DNA of 45,085 bases from Alteromonadaceae bacterium (GTDB lineage Bacteria > Pseudomonadota > Gammaproteobacteria > Enterobacterales > Alteromonadaceae): the NCBI GenBank assembly GCA_023301705.1, contig JALZUE010000010.1, positions 1 through 45,085 of the forward strand, given 5' to 3'. Shown here one piece after another: positions 7,445-16,008 of this stretch. The translations under genes were made by a program, and so were the position numbers. The notes beneath the pieces were generated by a model. It saw only the letters and a list, made by a program, of their open reading frames with translations, ran no database searches and was not told where the DNA came from. The number at the start of each line of letters is the position of its first letter. The first letter of the stretch is position 1.

Positions 7445-7699
7445 CTACAAAATTTTACCTGTAAATATTACTTTGCCTACTATGGTGCAGTTACCGTTGA
7501 TTTTTACAAATTTATTTGGCTAGACGGGGTTTAGGGCATTTTTATTACCATAAATAACCAGTTTCTTAAATGTAGCTTGGTTTTCACCACCTAAACAAGC
7601 AACTACATAACGACTATTGTCTACTTGTACTTCTAGATCAAAATAGAGTAAATTAAATTCCGGCGGTATAGGTGATGTACTAAGCAAGCTATCTAACTG
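7445..7699 (-). pseudogene. Remnant of an S24/LexA-like (phage repressor or UmuD type) protease domain
   Basis: On the minus strand 59 open codons, a TAG at 7520-7522, then 24 more codons to TAG at 7445-7447 together read like the C-terminal S24 domain of LexA/CI/UmuD proteins. The recognisable parts are DNSRYVVACLGGENQATFKKLVIYG, with the catalytic-lysine-type ATFKKL, then NPV-stop-PNKFVKINGNCTIVGKVI. The Ser-containing part and any N-terminal DNA-binding domain are missing. It is therefore a truncated and nonsense-mutated copy, presumably the lysogeny- or transfer-type repressor of a lost prophage or of the element to its left. Confidence 0.7.
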
Positions 7700-7718
7700 C
7701 TAATCAGCAGCTAGATAG
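7689..7718. repeat. Imperfect 13-bp inverted repeat at the edge of the accessory region
   Basis: ctatctaactgct and agcagctagatag differ at one pair and are separated by four bases. It sits at the broken 5' edge of the repressor remnant, 60 bases beyond the tex stop. It could be a tex transcript hairpin (no T-tract on either side) or a scar of integration. Confidence 0.4.
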
Positions 7719-7778
7719 GTGTGAACTAGTAGTTGTATCTTGATACTTAAATAATTACCCAAACTTTTGTATTTTTGA

Positions 7779-10157
7779 TTATTTTTTAAGCTTACTAAAT
7801 GCATCAGCAAAAGCATTACCCATTGCGGCGTTTGCTGGTTCTTTAATTTTCTTCTTTGTTTGTTTTGGCTTTGAACTATGATTCTGTGATTTATTCATCG
7901 CCTGTGATGGCGAAGTACTCTTAGTATGATTATTTTCCTTAACTACCTCATCTAATCGCATGGTTAAACTAATGCGTTTACGTTCAGCATCAACTTCTGT
8001 CACTTTAACTTTTACAATATCACCTGCTTTAACAATTTCACGAGGGTCGCTGACAAACTTATTTGTTAACGATGAAATGTGTACTAAACCATCTTGGTGA
8101 ACACCAACATCAACGAAAGCGCCAAAATTAGCAACATTCGAAATAACCCCTTCAAGCACCATGCCCACAGTTAAATCGTGAATAGTTTCAACACCTGCTT
8201 TAAAACTAGCTGTTTTAAACGCCGGACGCGGGTCTCTACCCGGCTTTTCTAACTCGGCAATAATATCTTTAATTGTTAGCTCAGTAAAATGAACATCATC
8301 GCTCTGTTGAATATCAATAACGTTCACTTTTTTTAAGCTTTCAGGTGACGCGATAACATCAGATAAACTTTGATTTAACTGTTGCACAATTTTATCAACA
8401 ATTGGATATGTTTCAGGGTGAACACCCGATTGTTCTAACAAATTTTTACCTTCACGAATTCGTAAAAAGCCAGCCGCTTGTTCATATGCTTTAGGTCCTA
8501 AACGTGCAACGTTCAATAATTGTGTTCGTGTTTCAAAGCGCCCATTTTTTTCACGGTAATCAACAATGTTTTTTGCCATGGTTTTATTTAAACCAGCCAC
8601 GCGTGTTAACAATGACGCTGAAGCACTATTTAAGTCAACCCCAACGCGGTTCACACAATCTTCAACAACATTATCTAATTGCTGGCTTAATTGGCTTTGA
8701 TTTACATCATGTTGATATTGCCCTACGCCTATTGCTTTAGGGTCTATTTTCACGAGCTCTGCTAATGGGTCTTGTAACCTGCGTGCAATTGATACTGCTC
8801 CTCGAATTGATACATCAAGATCAGGAAATTCATTAGCCGCTAGTTCTGACGCTGAATATACCGATGCCCCTGCTTCACTAACAATAATTTTATTAATTTC
8901 AATACCGTATTCGCTATCAATAAGCTGCTTAATTGCATCGCCAGCTAATTTATCACTTTCACGAGAACCCGTACCATTACCAATAGCAATTAATTCAACT
9001 TTAAATTGCTTCGCTAAATTCACTAATGTACGTACTGATTTATCCCAATGGTTTTGTGGTGCATGAGGAAATATCGTAGCCGTTTGTAATACTTTACTGG
9101 TTGCATCAACAATCGCAATTTTACAACCGGTACGTAACCCAGGGTCTATACCCATAGTAACTTTTGAACCGGCTGGTGATGCCATTAATACATCAGATAA
9201 ATTGGTTGAAAACACGTTCATCGCTTCTTGTTCTGCGCTTTCTCGTAATTTTCCTAACAATTCATTTTCTAGTGTTGATTTTAATTTATGTTGCCAAGCA
9301 CTTCGAATAACTTTAGTTATAAAAGCCGCAGCTGGTTGGCTTGATAAACGTAAATGGTAATGATCGGTAATAATTTGTTCTGTACTCGCTACCTGACCTT
9401 TCTCTTGATGTGGATCAACATTTAGCGATAACCTTAGAAAGCCTTCATTACGGCCACGGAACATAGCTAATGCTCGGTGAGAAGGTACTAACTGTAACTT
9501 TTCAGAGTGTTCAAAATAATCTCTATACTTAGCACCTTCTTTTGCTTTACTTTTAATTCCTTTACTCACAACATGTGCTTGTTTTACACAATGATTACGC
9601 AATTTTTGAAGCAAATTTGCATCCTCTGCAAAACGCTCTGACAAAATAGCAATAACGCCATCTAAAACATCATCAACATTGCTAAATAGCTTCTTACTAT
9701 TATCGTTACCCGTTTCATCAACCTGTATATATTGCTTAGCTTCTTGTTCCGGCACTAATTGCCAATTTTGGTATAGAGCATCGGCAAGAGTTAGCAGCCC
9801 TGCTTCAATGGCTATTTGCCCTTTTGTTCTTCGTTTAGGACGAAAAGGTAAATATAAATCTTCGAGGCGTGTTTTATTATCTGCTTTTATTAACTCTGCT
9901 TTTAACGCTTGCGTTAGCTTACCTTGCTCATCAATAGTATTTAAAATCACTTCTCGGCGTTCATTCAAATCACGTAAATACGTTAAACGTTGAGCTAAAT
10001 GACGTAAGTGTCCATCATCTAACCCTTGTGTTTTTTCTTTTCGGTAACGGGCAATAAAAGGCACTGTTGCACCATCATCTAATAAAGCAATAGCAGCAGT
10101 AATTTGCTTAGGCAATACATTTAATTCTTGAGCAATTTGTTCAGCAATAAGAGTCAT
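7779..10157 (-). CDS. tex: Tex, RNA-binding transcription accessory protein
   Basis: About 792 residues, the usual size. The order of domains is the N-terminal Tex helical region (PFIARYRKE, LEDLYLPFRPKRRT), the RNase H-like YqgF domain beginning at MGIDPGLRTGCK, the helix-hairpin-helix pair (VGVDLNSASASLL, GLNKTMAKNIVDYRE), an S1 RNA-binding domain (GMVLEGVISNVANFGAFVDVG) and a lysine-rich tail. Tex binds RNA and associates with transcription complexes; its exact role varies between species. I prefer the ATG at 10157 because MTLIAEQIAQ matches the family N-terminus; the frame extends three codons upstream to another ATG. It is divergent from greB. Confidence 0.95.
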   Translation of the reverse strand: MTLIAEQIAQELNVLPKQITAAIALLDDGATVPFIARYRKEKTQGLDDGHLRHLAQRLTYLRDLNERREVILNTIDEQGKLTQALKAELIKADNKTRLEDLYLPFRPKRRTKGQIAIEAGLLTLADALYQNWQLVPEQEAKQYIQVDETGNDNSKKLFSNVDDVLDGVIAILSERFAEDANLLQKLRNHCVKQAHVVSKGIKSKAKEGAKYRDYFEHSEKLQLVPSHRALAMFRGRNEGFLRLSLNVDPHQEKGQVASTEQIITDHYHLRLSSQPAAAFITKVIRSAWQHKLKSTLENELLGKLRESAEQEAMNVFSTNLSDVLMASPAGSKVTMGIDPGLRTGCKIAIVDATSKVLQTATIFPHAPQNHWDKSVRTLVNLAKQFKVELIAIGNGTGSRESDKLAGDAIKQLIDSEYGIEINKIIVSEAGASVYSASELAANEFPDLDVSIRGAVSIARRLQDPLAELVKIDPKAIGVGQYQHDVNQSQLSQQLDNVVEDCVNRVGVDLNSASASLLTRVAGLNKTMAKNIVDYREKNGRFETRTQLLNVARLGPKAYEQAAGFLRIREGKNLLEQSGVHPETYPIVDKIVQQLNQSLSDVIASPESLKKVNVIDIQQSDDVHFTELTIKDIIAELEKPGRDPRPAFKTASFKAGVETIHDLTVGMVLEGVISNVANFGAFVDVGVHQDGLVHISSLTNKFVSDPREIVKAGDIVKVKVTEVDAERKRISLTMRLDEVVKENNHTKSTSPSQAMNKSQNHSSKPKQTKKKIKEPANAAMGNAFADAFSKLKK

Positions 10158-10366
10158 AAAACACATTTAATTAATACGGTAAAAATAATGCTCATAATTA
10201 TGCGTTAATTACCAAATAACTAAAAGTATTAGCGAGAGAAAAGCAGATAAAACTCTCATACGCCCAATTAAATAAATGATGCTTTTACTTGTTAGATAAA
10301 TTCAATAATAATCAAATGCAATCACATATTTCTTTTTACAAACTCATTAGTAAGTTAGGAACTATA

Positions 10367-10843
10367 TTGAAAAGTCTTTATATAACCCGCGAAGGCTGGG
10401 AGCGCTTAGATCAAGAATTAAAATATTTGTGGAAAGATGAACGCCCTAAAGTGACCCGTGCCGTTTCAGCCGCAGCAGCACTAGGTGACAGAAGTGAAAA
10501 TGCCGAATACATTTACGGTAAAAAACGGTTAAGAGAAATAGATCGTCGAGTACGCTTTTTAATGAAACGCTTAGATGATTTAACCATTGTTTACCCTGAA
10601 AAACAGCAAGAAGGAAAAGTATACTTTGGCGCTTGGGTGACTTTACTCACCGAACAAGATGAAGAAGTTGTTTATCGTATTGTTGGCCCTGATGAATGGG
10701 ATGTCAAAAAAGGAGAAATCAGCATAGACTCGCCAATAGCAAGAGCTTTAATCGGCAAACAAGTAAATGATGAAATTACCGTTACCGTTCCTGAAGGAGA
10801 AAGAATGTTAGAAATATTGAGCATTAAATATCACAATGAATAA
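10367..10843 (+). CDS. greB: Transcription elongation factor GreB
   Basis: The 158-residue form matches GreB in length. Its N-terminal coiled coil, which enters the RNA polymerase secondary channel, contains the acidic tip motif in GDRSENAEY (basic-to-acidic loop with D and E that stimulate transcript cleavage). KKRLREIDRRVRFL and QEGKVYFGAWV are GreB-type rather than GreA-type. I choose the TTG at 10367, preceded by TTAGGA, because LKSLYITREG aligns with the E. coli start (MKTPLVTREG). The frame is open to 10289, so an ATG at 10316 would be the alternative with an unusual 17-residue extension. It is divergent from tex. Confidence 0.9.
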   Translation: MKSLYITREGWERLDQELKYLWKDERPKVTRAVSAAAALGDRSENAEYIYGKKRLREIDRRVRFLMKRLDDLTIVYPEKQQEGKVYFGAWVTLLTEQDEEVVYRIVGPDEWDVKKGEISIDSPIARALIGKQVNDEITVTVPEGERMLEILSIKYHNE

Positions 10844-11150
10844 TAAATAGCTTTCATCTTTATCAATAATACTCTATAAATAACTTACTTCTATAAACGT
10901 TGATTTTATTGAATTATCTTTATGATTTTAACTGTTTTTATGTGCTTTTTTAATTTAATAAACATAATTTATGGTTATTTTTATTAAATTAAATACATAT
11001 TTTTGAAATTTAATTGAATATGCTCAGTTCTTATTAAGCGTGAAGTAAATGAAAAAAAGAAATTTAAAAATATAATGATCACTAATTTTAGCGTGGTTAT
11101 TATCAACAATTAATTATCAACAATTAATTATCAAATGAGGATACGACATT
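10844..11150. promoter_or_regulatory. bufA upstream region with a 14-bp inverted repeat and a 14-bp tandem repeat
   Basis: This AT-rich gap holds an inverted repeat with 14-bp arms at 10949-10962 and 10980-10993 (core taatttaataaa/tttattaaatta), and two exact tandem copies of tatcaacaattaat at 11101-11128, with a third partial copy (tatcaa) running into the bufA ribosome site (GAGG near 11137). The tandem copies may be operator half-sites or a regulatory leader. No ECF sigma or anti-sigma gene, often found with bufferin operons, is next to it. Confidence 0.4.
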
Positions 11151-11501
11151 ATGAATAAGCAACAAGCAAAATTAGCTTTAGTTTTAGGTTGTGCAATTGC
11201 CGCTTCAGGTACCGCAGTTGCGGCTCCAAATGATCAATTAACGCTTGCTGAAAATGCTCCTGAGCAAATTCAACTTGCTGTTTCAGAATGGAAAAAAGGT
11301 ACACGCTTACGTGGCCGTAAAGACAAATGTTTTGGTATTGCACTAGCTGGTGAAAACGATTGTGCTGCTGGCGCAGGTACTAGTTGTGAAGGTACTTCTA
11401 CAGAAGACTTCCAAAAAGATGCGTGGACATATTCACCTAAAGGTTCATGTGAATTTATCAATTCTCCTCATGGTCCAGGTTCTAAAAAGCCTATCTCTTA
11501 A
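11151..11501 (+). CDS. bufA1: Bufferin-type copper-buffering precursor peptide (BufA1/DUF2282)
   Basis: The 116-residue protein has a signal peptide (positive MNKQQAK, hydrophobic core, cleavage near AVAA at 22-25). The mature part carries four cysteines (60, 71, 79, 100) in [22 protein letters not shown] and GSCEF, the DUF2282 pattern. These peptides are modified on cysteines by a DUF692 (MNIO) enzyme with a DUF2063 partner, exported to the periplasm and bind copper. All these partners follow directly, so the assignment is strong. ATG at 11151 has a GAGG site upstream. Confidence 0.9.
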   Translation: MNKQQAKLALVLGCAIAASGTAVAAPNDQLTLAENAPEQIQLAVSEWKKGTRLRGRKDKCFGIALAGENDCAAGAGTSCEGTSTEDFQKDAWTYSPKGSCEFINSPHGPGSKKPIS

Positions 11502-11516
11502 TTGAGGGAACGAGCT

Positions 11517-12362
11517 ATGTATAATTCATTGCCAGCAGACGCTGGCATTGGACTTAAACCTGAGTTTTTTTCAGAATTACTGAATTATAATCAACTTGGT
11601 CTTTGGTTTGAAATTCATGCTGAGAATTACTTAATTAGCGGTGGGCCTAGGCTCGATACGTTAATTGAAATAGCTCAAAAAACACCTATTAGTATACATG
11701 GTGTAGGGGCTTCATTAGGAAGCCCTGAACCTATTAGCAATGATCATCTACAACGTATTAAACGTTTGTGTGAATTAGTACCATTTGCTTCATTTTCTGA
11801 ACATATTGCTTGGTCAGGCTTTGAAGGCAATTATTTTAATAATTTAATGCCTGCACCGCTAACAAAAGCAAGTGTAAAGTTCACTTCTGATAATATTAAT
11901 CGTTTACAAGATGTCATTCAACGACCCATTTTAGTTGAAAATCCATCTAATTATATTGAATTAATGTCAGATCTTGGCGAAGCAGATTTTTTAATGCAAT
12001 TAGTCAATAATACTGGTTGCGGTTTATTACTTGATGTAAATAATCTTTATATCAGTGGTAATAATATAAATATAGATGTTCCTGCTTATATCGACACTTT
12101 AGATAAAGATGTTATTGGTGAAATTCATATTGCTGGCCATACTGAAGATCCCAATATTCCTAATCTATTAATTGATTCTCATGATGCACCTATTGCAACA
12201 AATGTATGGGAATTGCTTGATAGTGTTTTACTAAAAACAGGCCCTAAACCAGTTTTAATTGAACGCGATTCAAACCTCCCGCCATTATCAGAATTAATGA
12301 AAGAAAGAGACTTTGCTTCTCAAATTATTCAATCTAGTCGCCAAAGGCTTGCACATGGATGA
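11517..12362 (+). CDS. bufB: BufB, DUF692 family multinuclear non-heme iron oxidase
   Basis: A 281-residue TIM-barrel protein of the DUF692/MNIO family. Hallmarks are GIGLKPEFF near the start, FEIHAENYL, HGVGASLGSPEP, SEHIAW, VENPSNYI, DVNNLYIS, GEIHIAGH and LIERDSNLP, which supply the histidine, aspartate and glutamate iron ligands. The enzyme oxidises cysteines of the BufA precursor to form heterocycles. I take ATG 11517, with GAGGGA eight bases upstream, rather than the ttg at 11502. It begins 15 bases after bufA1 and its stop overlaps the start of bufC. Confidence 0.92.
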   Translation: MYNSLPADAGIGLKPEFFSELLNYNQLGLWFEIHAENYLISGGPRLDTLIEIAQKTPISIHGVGASLGSPEPISNDHLQRIKRLCELVPFASFSEHIAWSGFEGNYFNNLMPAPLTKASVKFTSDNINRLQDVIQRPILVENPSNYIELMSDLGEADFLMQLVNNTGCGLLLDVNNLYISGNNINIDVPAYIDTLDKDVIGEIHIAGHTEDPNIPNLLIDSHDAPIATNVWELLDSVLLKTGPKPVLIERDSNLPPLSELMKERDFASQIIQSSRQRLAHG

Positions 12363-13110
12363 TTATTTTTCGGCATTAGCACAATATGTAAAAAATAATG
12401 ATAGTACCGCTATTCGTTCGTTTCTAAGTAATGATACCGATGAGCAAAAACTTATTATTTTTAGAAATACGTTTCTTTCATCATGTGTTGAAACCTTAAA
12501 AAGAAGATTTCCATCGTGTGTTACTGTTTTAGGTAATGATTTTTTTCATGAAATATCGCGTCAATATGTTGAATTAAATACACCGCGCTCAAAAGTATTA
12601 GCCGACTATGGTGAATCAATGCCTGCTTTTTTAGATAATGCGCTTAAAGCACAAAATTTAGAAAATTTAGGTTATGTTACTGATTTAGCAAAACTAGATA
12701 ATGCATGGAATGAAGTATATTTTGCGTCACGAAATATACTACCAAATGAACAAGACTTAGCACGCTGGATGGAGAATATTGATTCAATATCGCTTTCTTT
12801 GTGTACAAGTGCTTCATTAATTATGACACAATGGGGTGTTTCAAACGTTTGGTCTGCTCTTAAATCAGGTGCACTAACTGAACAATATGAAATAACTCCT
12901 GAAAAAGAATATATTTTAATGTGGAGAGATACTGAAGGCCTTATATTGCATCATTCTTTAACACACGAAGAGTGGTTATTTATCTACAGTATTAAGCAAG
13001 GAAAGTCTCTCACATTAGCAGCAGAAGAAGCATCAGGCACTGGTGAAATAGATATCAGTACAGTTTTTTCTCAACTTATAGCCAATAATTTATTAATTGA
13101 GAAGGTTTAA
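12355..13110 (+). CDS. bufC: BufC, DUF2063 partner protein of the DUF692 enzyme
   Basis: About 251 residues with the DUF2063 domain in the N-terminal 100 residues (FRNTFLSSCVETLKRRFP, VLGNDFFHEISRQYVE, YGESMPAFL), then a winged-helix-like C-terminal half. Proteins of this type bind the BufA leader and present it to the MNIO enzyme. The ATG at 12355 overlaps the bufB stop by 8 bases (ATGGATGA), an arrangement that favours coupled translation and equal amounts of the two partners. The frame is open further upstream inside bufB but that would add an unlikely extension. Confidence 0.9.
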   Translation: MDDYFSALAQYVKNNDSTAIRSFLSNDTDEQKLIIFRNTFLSSCVETLKRRFPSCVTVLGNDFFHEISRQYVELNTPRSKVLADYGESMPAFLDNALKAQNLENLGYVTDLAKLDNAWNEVYFASRNILPNEQDLARWMENIDSISLSLCTSASLIMTQWGVSNVWSALKSGALTEQYEITPEKEYILMWRDTEGLILHHSLTHEEWLFIYSIKQGKSLTLAAEEASGTGEIDISTVFSQLIANNLLIEKV

Positions 13111-13112
13111 CA

Positions 13113-13634
13113 ATGAATTTAATAATTTCTTTATATCAACAGTTTACGGGTTTAGCGAATCGATTCGCTTCAGACATTACATTATTACTTTTGCGCTTAA
13201 TGGTCGCAAAAATATTTTTAGATTCAGGTTTATCTAAATGGACTGGTTTTTTACAGTTTAATCAAGATAAGTATGACTTATTTTTATATGAATTTTTCTG
13301 TCCTGACCCTATACGCGAAGGTGCATTATTGTTATGTAACCCTAAAACTCTAGATTATGTCGATGGTTCTCTAACAGTTTCAATTGTTGAATCATTAGCC
13401 TTAATTGCCGGTGTTATGGAAGTAGTATTGCCAATATTATTAATTCTTGGCATTGCAACGCGTATTGGCGCTGCTGGTCTAATGGGTATGACATTATTCA
13501 TTCAATTGGCTGTTTTCCCAGAATGGTCTCATTGGTGGAATCCAGCAGGATGGTGGTTCTTAACATTACTAGCTATCTTCTCATTTGGCCCAGGTAAACT
13601 TTCTTTAGATAAATTATTAAAGTTAGAAAAATAG
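13113..13634 (+). CDS. DoxX family membrane protein of the bufferin operon
   Basis: A 173-residue DoxX-type protein with four predicted membrane helices (about 22-40, 85-112, 116-135, 145-160). LRLMVAKIFLDSGLSKW and the GVMEVVLPILLILGIATRIGA region are typical of the family. It starts 2 bases after the bufC stop, and a DoxX gene is a usual fourth member of bufferin operons. The role is not established; redox or membrane delivery during copper stress is the usual guess. A cysteine pair (C63, C75) lies in a periplasmic loop (FFCPDP, LLLCNP). Confidence 0.85.
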   Translation: MNLIISLYQQFTGLANRFASDITLLLLRLMVAKIFLDSGLSKWTGFLQFNQDKYDLFLYEFFCPDPIREGALLLCNPKTLDYVDGSLTVSIVESLALIAGVMEVVLPILLILGIATRIGAAGLMGMTLFIQLAVFPEWSHWWNPAGWWFLTLLAIFSFGPGKLSLDKLLKLEK

Positions 13635-13664
13635 TTTCTAATTAAACTAACTGTTTAAACGATA

Positions 13665-13692
13665 AAAAGCAGAGCAAAAGCTCTGCTTTTTT
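13665..13692 (+). terminator. Intrinsic terminator of the bufferin operon
   Basis: An 11-bp perfect stem (aaaagcagagc/gctctgctttt) with a 4-base loop and a run of Ts, 30 bases after the DoxX stop. Confidence 0.9.
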
Positions 13693-13776
13693 GTGCCTAA
13701 AATTAAGATAATTATTGAATTAAATTAGTCGTCATTGGTATTATATTGTTCGTTTTTCTTAATAATACAGCTTCTT

Positions 13777-14478
13777 ATGAACAAAAGTTTAATCACGAAT
13801 GTAATTGCATTGCTTACCACACTTTTAGGTTACTTTTTCCATCAACCTATCATTTTCAATATTGGTATATTTGCATTATCAGGCGCATTTACTAATTGGC
13901 TAGCAGTGCATATGTTATTTGAAAAAATTCCAGGGTTATACGGTTCAGGTATTATTCCTAATCGCTTTGAAGAGTTTAAGGTAGGTATTCGCCAGTTAAT
14001 TTTAGAACAATTTTTTACCGAAGAAAATATTCAGCGTTTTTTAAGTTCAAGCTCTTCAAGTAGTCAATCACTAAACTTAGCTCCTGTCATTGATAGTGTA
14101 GATTTAAATCCGGCTTTTGACGGTTTAGTTGATGTCATCGAAAAGTCTTCATTTGGCGGTATGCTAGCTATGGTCGGCGGCAGTGAGGCCTTACAGCCAA
14201 TGAGAAAGCCATTTATTGAAAAAATGAAACATCAAGTCATTGATATTACACAAACCGATGCATTTAATGAGAGCTTACAAAAACATTTAACTAATAGTAA
14301 TGTCACCGATGGTATATATGACAAAGTAAGCTCAATAATAGAACAACGACTAAACGAATTAACACCTACTTTAGTAAAAGAAATCATTCAAAATATGATT
14401 AAAAAACATTTAGGCTGGTTAGTGGTATGGGGTGGCATCTTTGGTGGAACCTTTGGTTTAATTGCAGCAATAATATAA
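13777..14478 (+). CDS. DUF445 family membrane protein
   Basis: A 233-residue protein. The N-terminal part has two hydrophobic segments ending in the family's best-kept motif (GAFTNWLAVHMLFEKIPGLYGSG, then IIPNRFEEFK). A helical middle part follows, with a serine-rich stretch (SSSSSS, near residue 91), and a final membrane helix (GWLVVWGGIFGGTFGLIAAII). The function of DUF445 proteins is not known. I choose the ATG at 13777 because it begins just before the first membrane helix; the frame is open 14 codons upstream. It is a single-gene unit between two terminators or gaps. Confidence 0.85.
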   Translation: MNKSLITNVIALLTTLLGYFFHQPIIFNIGIFALSGAFTNWLAVHMLFEKIPGLYGSGIIPNRFEEFKVGIRQLILEQFFTEENIQRFLSSSSSSSQSLNLAPVIDSVDLNPAFDGLVDVIEKSSFGGMLAMVGGSEALQPMRKPFIEKMKHQVIDITQTDAFNESLQKHLTNSNVTDGIYDKVSSIIEQRLNELTPTLVKEIIQNMIKKHLGWLVVWGGIFGGTFGLIAAII

Positions 14479-14691
14479 CTCACTCTAGCTCAGGGTTAAG
14501 CTATTAAAACACCTATCTGCGATGTTATTTATGGCAACGTTATGTGATTTTTAGCCAAATATTCAATAACAACGTAAATATGCCATTTAATTGATTACTT
14601 TTTGATACTTGCCCTTTAATTTAAGGCACTTTATCGGTATCCTTGCGGTTTATTTTTGGGAAGATATATTGTCATCACGCAATCATGTGTG

Positions 14692-14716
14692 TAAACAACC
14701 ATCCCGCTATTGTTTA
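14692..14716. promoter_or_regulatory. Inverted repeat just upstream of the aminotransferase start
   Basis: TAAACAA and TTGTTTA are separated by 11 bases and end two bases before the AAGG ribosome site. TyrR boxes (TGTAAA-N6-TTTACA) control tyrB genes in enterobacteria; this spacing does not fit, so a regulator cannot be named. Confidence 0.25.
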
Positions 14717-14732
14717 TAAGGTGATTTGAGCC

Positions 14733-15920
14733 ATGTTTAGTCGCTTACAAGCTTTACCCGCTGATCCTATTTTAGGTTTATCTATTAAATATAAAGCTGA
14801 TACTAACCCTCTTAAAATTGATTTAGGTGTTGGCGTTTATAAAAACGAAGCCGGTGAAACAACTATTTTAAATTGTGTTAAAAAAGCTGAAAAGTTTCGT
14901 TTAGAAAATGAAGTCACCAAAACCTACATTGGTGGTGCTGGCTCTGCATTGTTCAATGAACAAATGACATCATTAATTTTTGGTGATCACAAAGTGATTA
15001 CTGAAAACCGTGTTAAAACAGTTTCAACACCAGGCGGTACTGGTGCATTACGTGTTGCTGCAGAATTTATCAGCCGTTGTAAAACTGGCGCTAAAATTTG
15101 GTTATCAAACCCTACATGGGCAAACCACAAGGGTGTATTCAGTGCAGCTGGTTTAGATATTCAAGAATACGCATATTACGACTACGAAAATAAAACATTA
15201 GATTTTGATGCAATGTTAAATGCATTAAAACAAGTAGGCAAAGACGATTTCGTATTATTGCATGCATGTTGTCATAACCCTTCAGGTATGGATTTATCGC
15301 AAGAGCAATGGCAACAAGTTGCGGCTGTAGCTAAAGATGTTGGCTTTACACCTCTAATTGATATGGCATACCAAGGTTTTGGTGACGGCTTAGAAGAAGA
15401 CGCTTATGGCGTTCGTTTAATGGCTGAAACAGTAACAAACATGATTTTATGTAGTTCATGTTCTAAAAACTTTGGTCTATACCGTGAACGCATTGGCGCA
15501 TGCACAGTTATTGGTGAAACACCAGCAACAACCGAAATTGCATTATCAATTATTGCGAATGTTGCACGTACAATTTACTCTATGCCACCAGCACATGGTG
15601 CTGCAGTTGTTGAAACTATTTTAACATCTGAAGAATTACGTAACGAATGGTATGTAGAGCTTGCTGAAATGCGTAACCGCATTAATGATAACCGAAGTGT
15701 TATTGTTGATAAGTTAAAAGAGAAAGGTGTTACACGTGATTTCAGCCATATCTCTACTCAAAAAGGTATGTTCTCGTTCTTAGGTATAACCGCAGAGCAA
15801 GTACAACGTTTACAAGACGAATACAGTGTTTACATGGTAGGTTCGAGCCGTATGAGTATTGCGGGTATTTCACCGAGTAATGTTGATCATTTAGCTGAAT
15901 CAATTGCAAAAGTACTATAG
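14733..15920 (+). CDS. Aspartate/aromatic amino acid aminotransferase (class I, PLP)
   Basis: The 395-residue length and N-terminus (LPADPILGL) match the AspC/TyrB family. The PLP lysine is in CSSCSKNFGLYRERIGACT, the substrate-stacking tryptophan in NPTWANH, and TPGGTGALRVAAEF, LLHACCHNPSGMD and DMAYQGFGDGLEEDA are the other conserved parts. It moves the amino group between glutamate and oxaloacetate or aromatic keto acids. The residues read somewhat closer to AspC than to TyrB, so I give no symbol. It is a single-gene unit ended by a strong terminator. Confidence 0.92.
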   Translation: MFSRLQALPADPILGLSIKYKADTNPLKIDLGVGVYKNEAGETTILNCVKKAEKFRLENEVTKTYIGGAGSALFNEQMTSLIFGDHKVITENRVKTVSTPGGTGALRVAAEFISRCKTGAKIWLSNPTWANHKGVFSAAGLDIQEYAYYDYENKTLDFDAMLNALKQVGKDDFVLLHACCHNPSGMDLSQEQWQQVAAVAKDVGFTPLIDMAYQGFGDGLEEDAYGVRLMAETVTNMILCSSCSKNFGLYRERIGACTVIGETPATTEIALSIIANVARTIYSMPPAHGAAVVETILTSEELRNEWYVELAEMRNRINDNRSVIVDKLKEKGVTRDFSHISTQKGMFSFLGITAEQVQRLQDEYSVYMVGSSRMSIAGISPSNVDHLAESIAKVL

Positions 15921-15942
15921 TTAGCACTTTTATTATCATATG

Positions 15943-15979
15943 AAAAAAGCCGAATAGATAACTTCTATTCGGCTTTTTT
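15943..15979. terminator. Bidirectional terminator between the aminotransferase and the GGDEF gene
   Basis: A 16-bp perfect stem (core agccgaatag/ctattcggct) flanked by A and T runs, with a 5-base loop. It lies between two converging genes and can end both. Confidence 0.92.
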
Positions 15980-16008
15980 ATTGGATGAATATACGCATTA
16001 ATATACTC

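Noticed and set aside
14692-14716. TyrR box upstream of the aminotransferase
   Set aside because: The arms and the 11-base spacing do not fit TGTAAA-N6-TTTACA; kept only as an unnamed inverted repeat.
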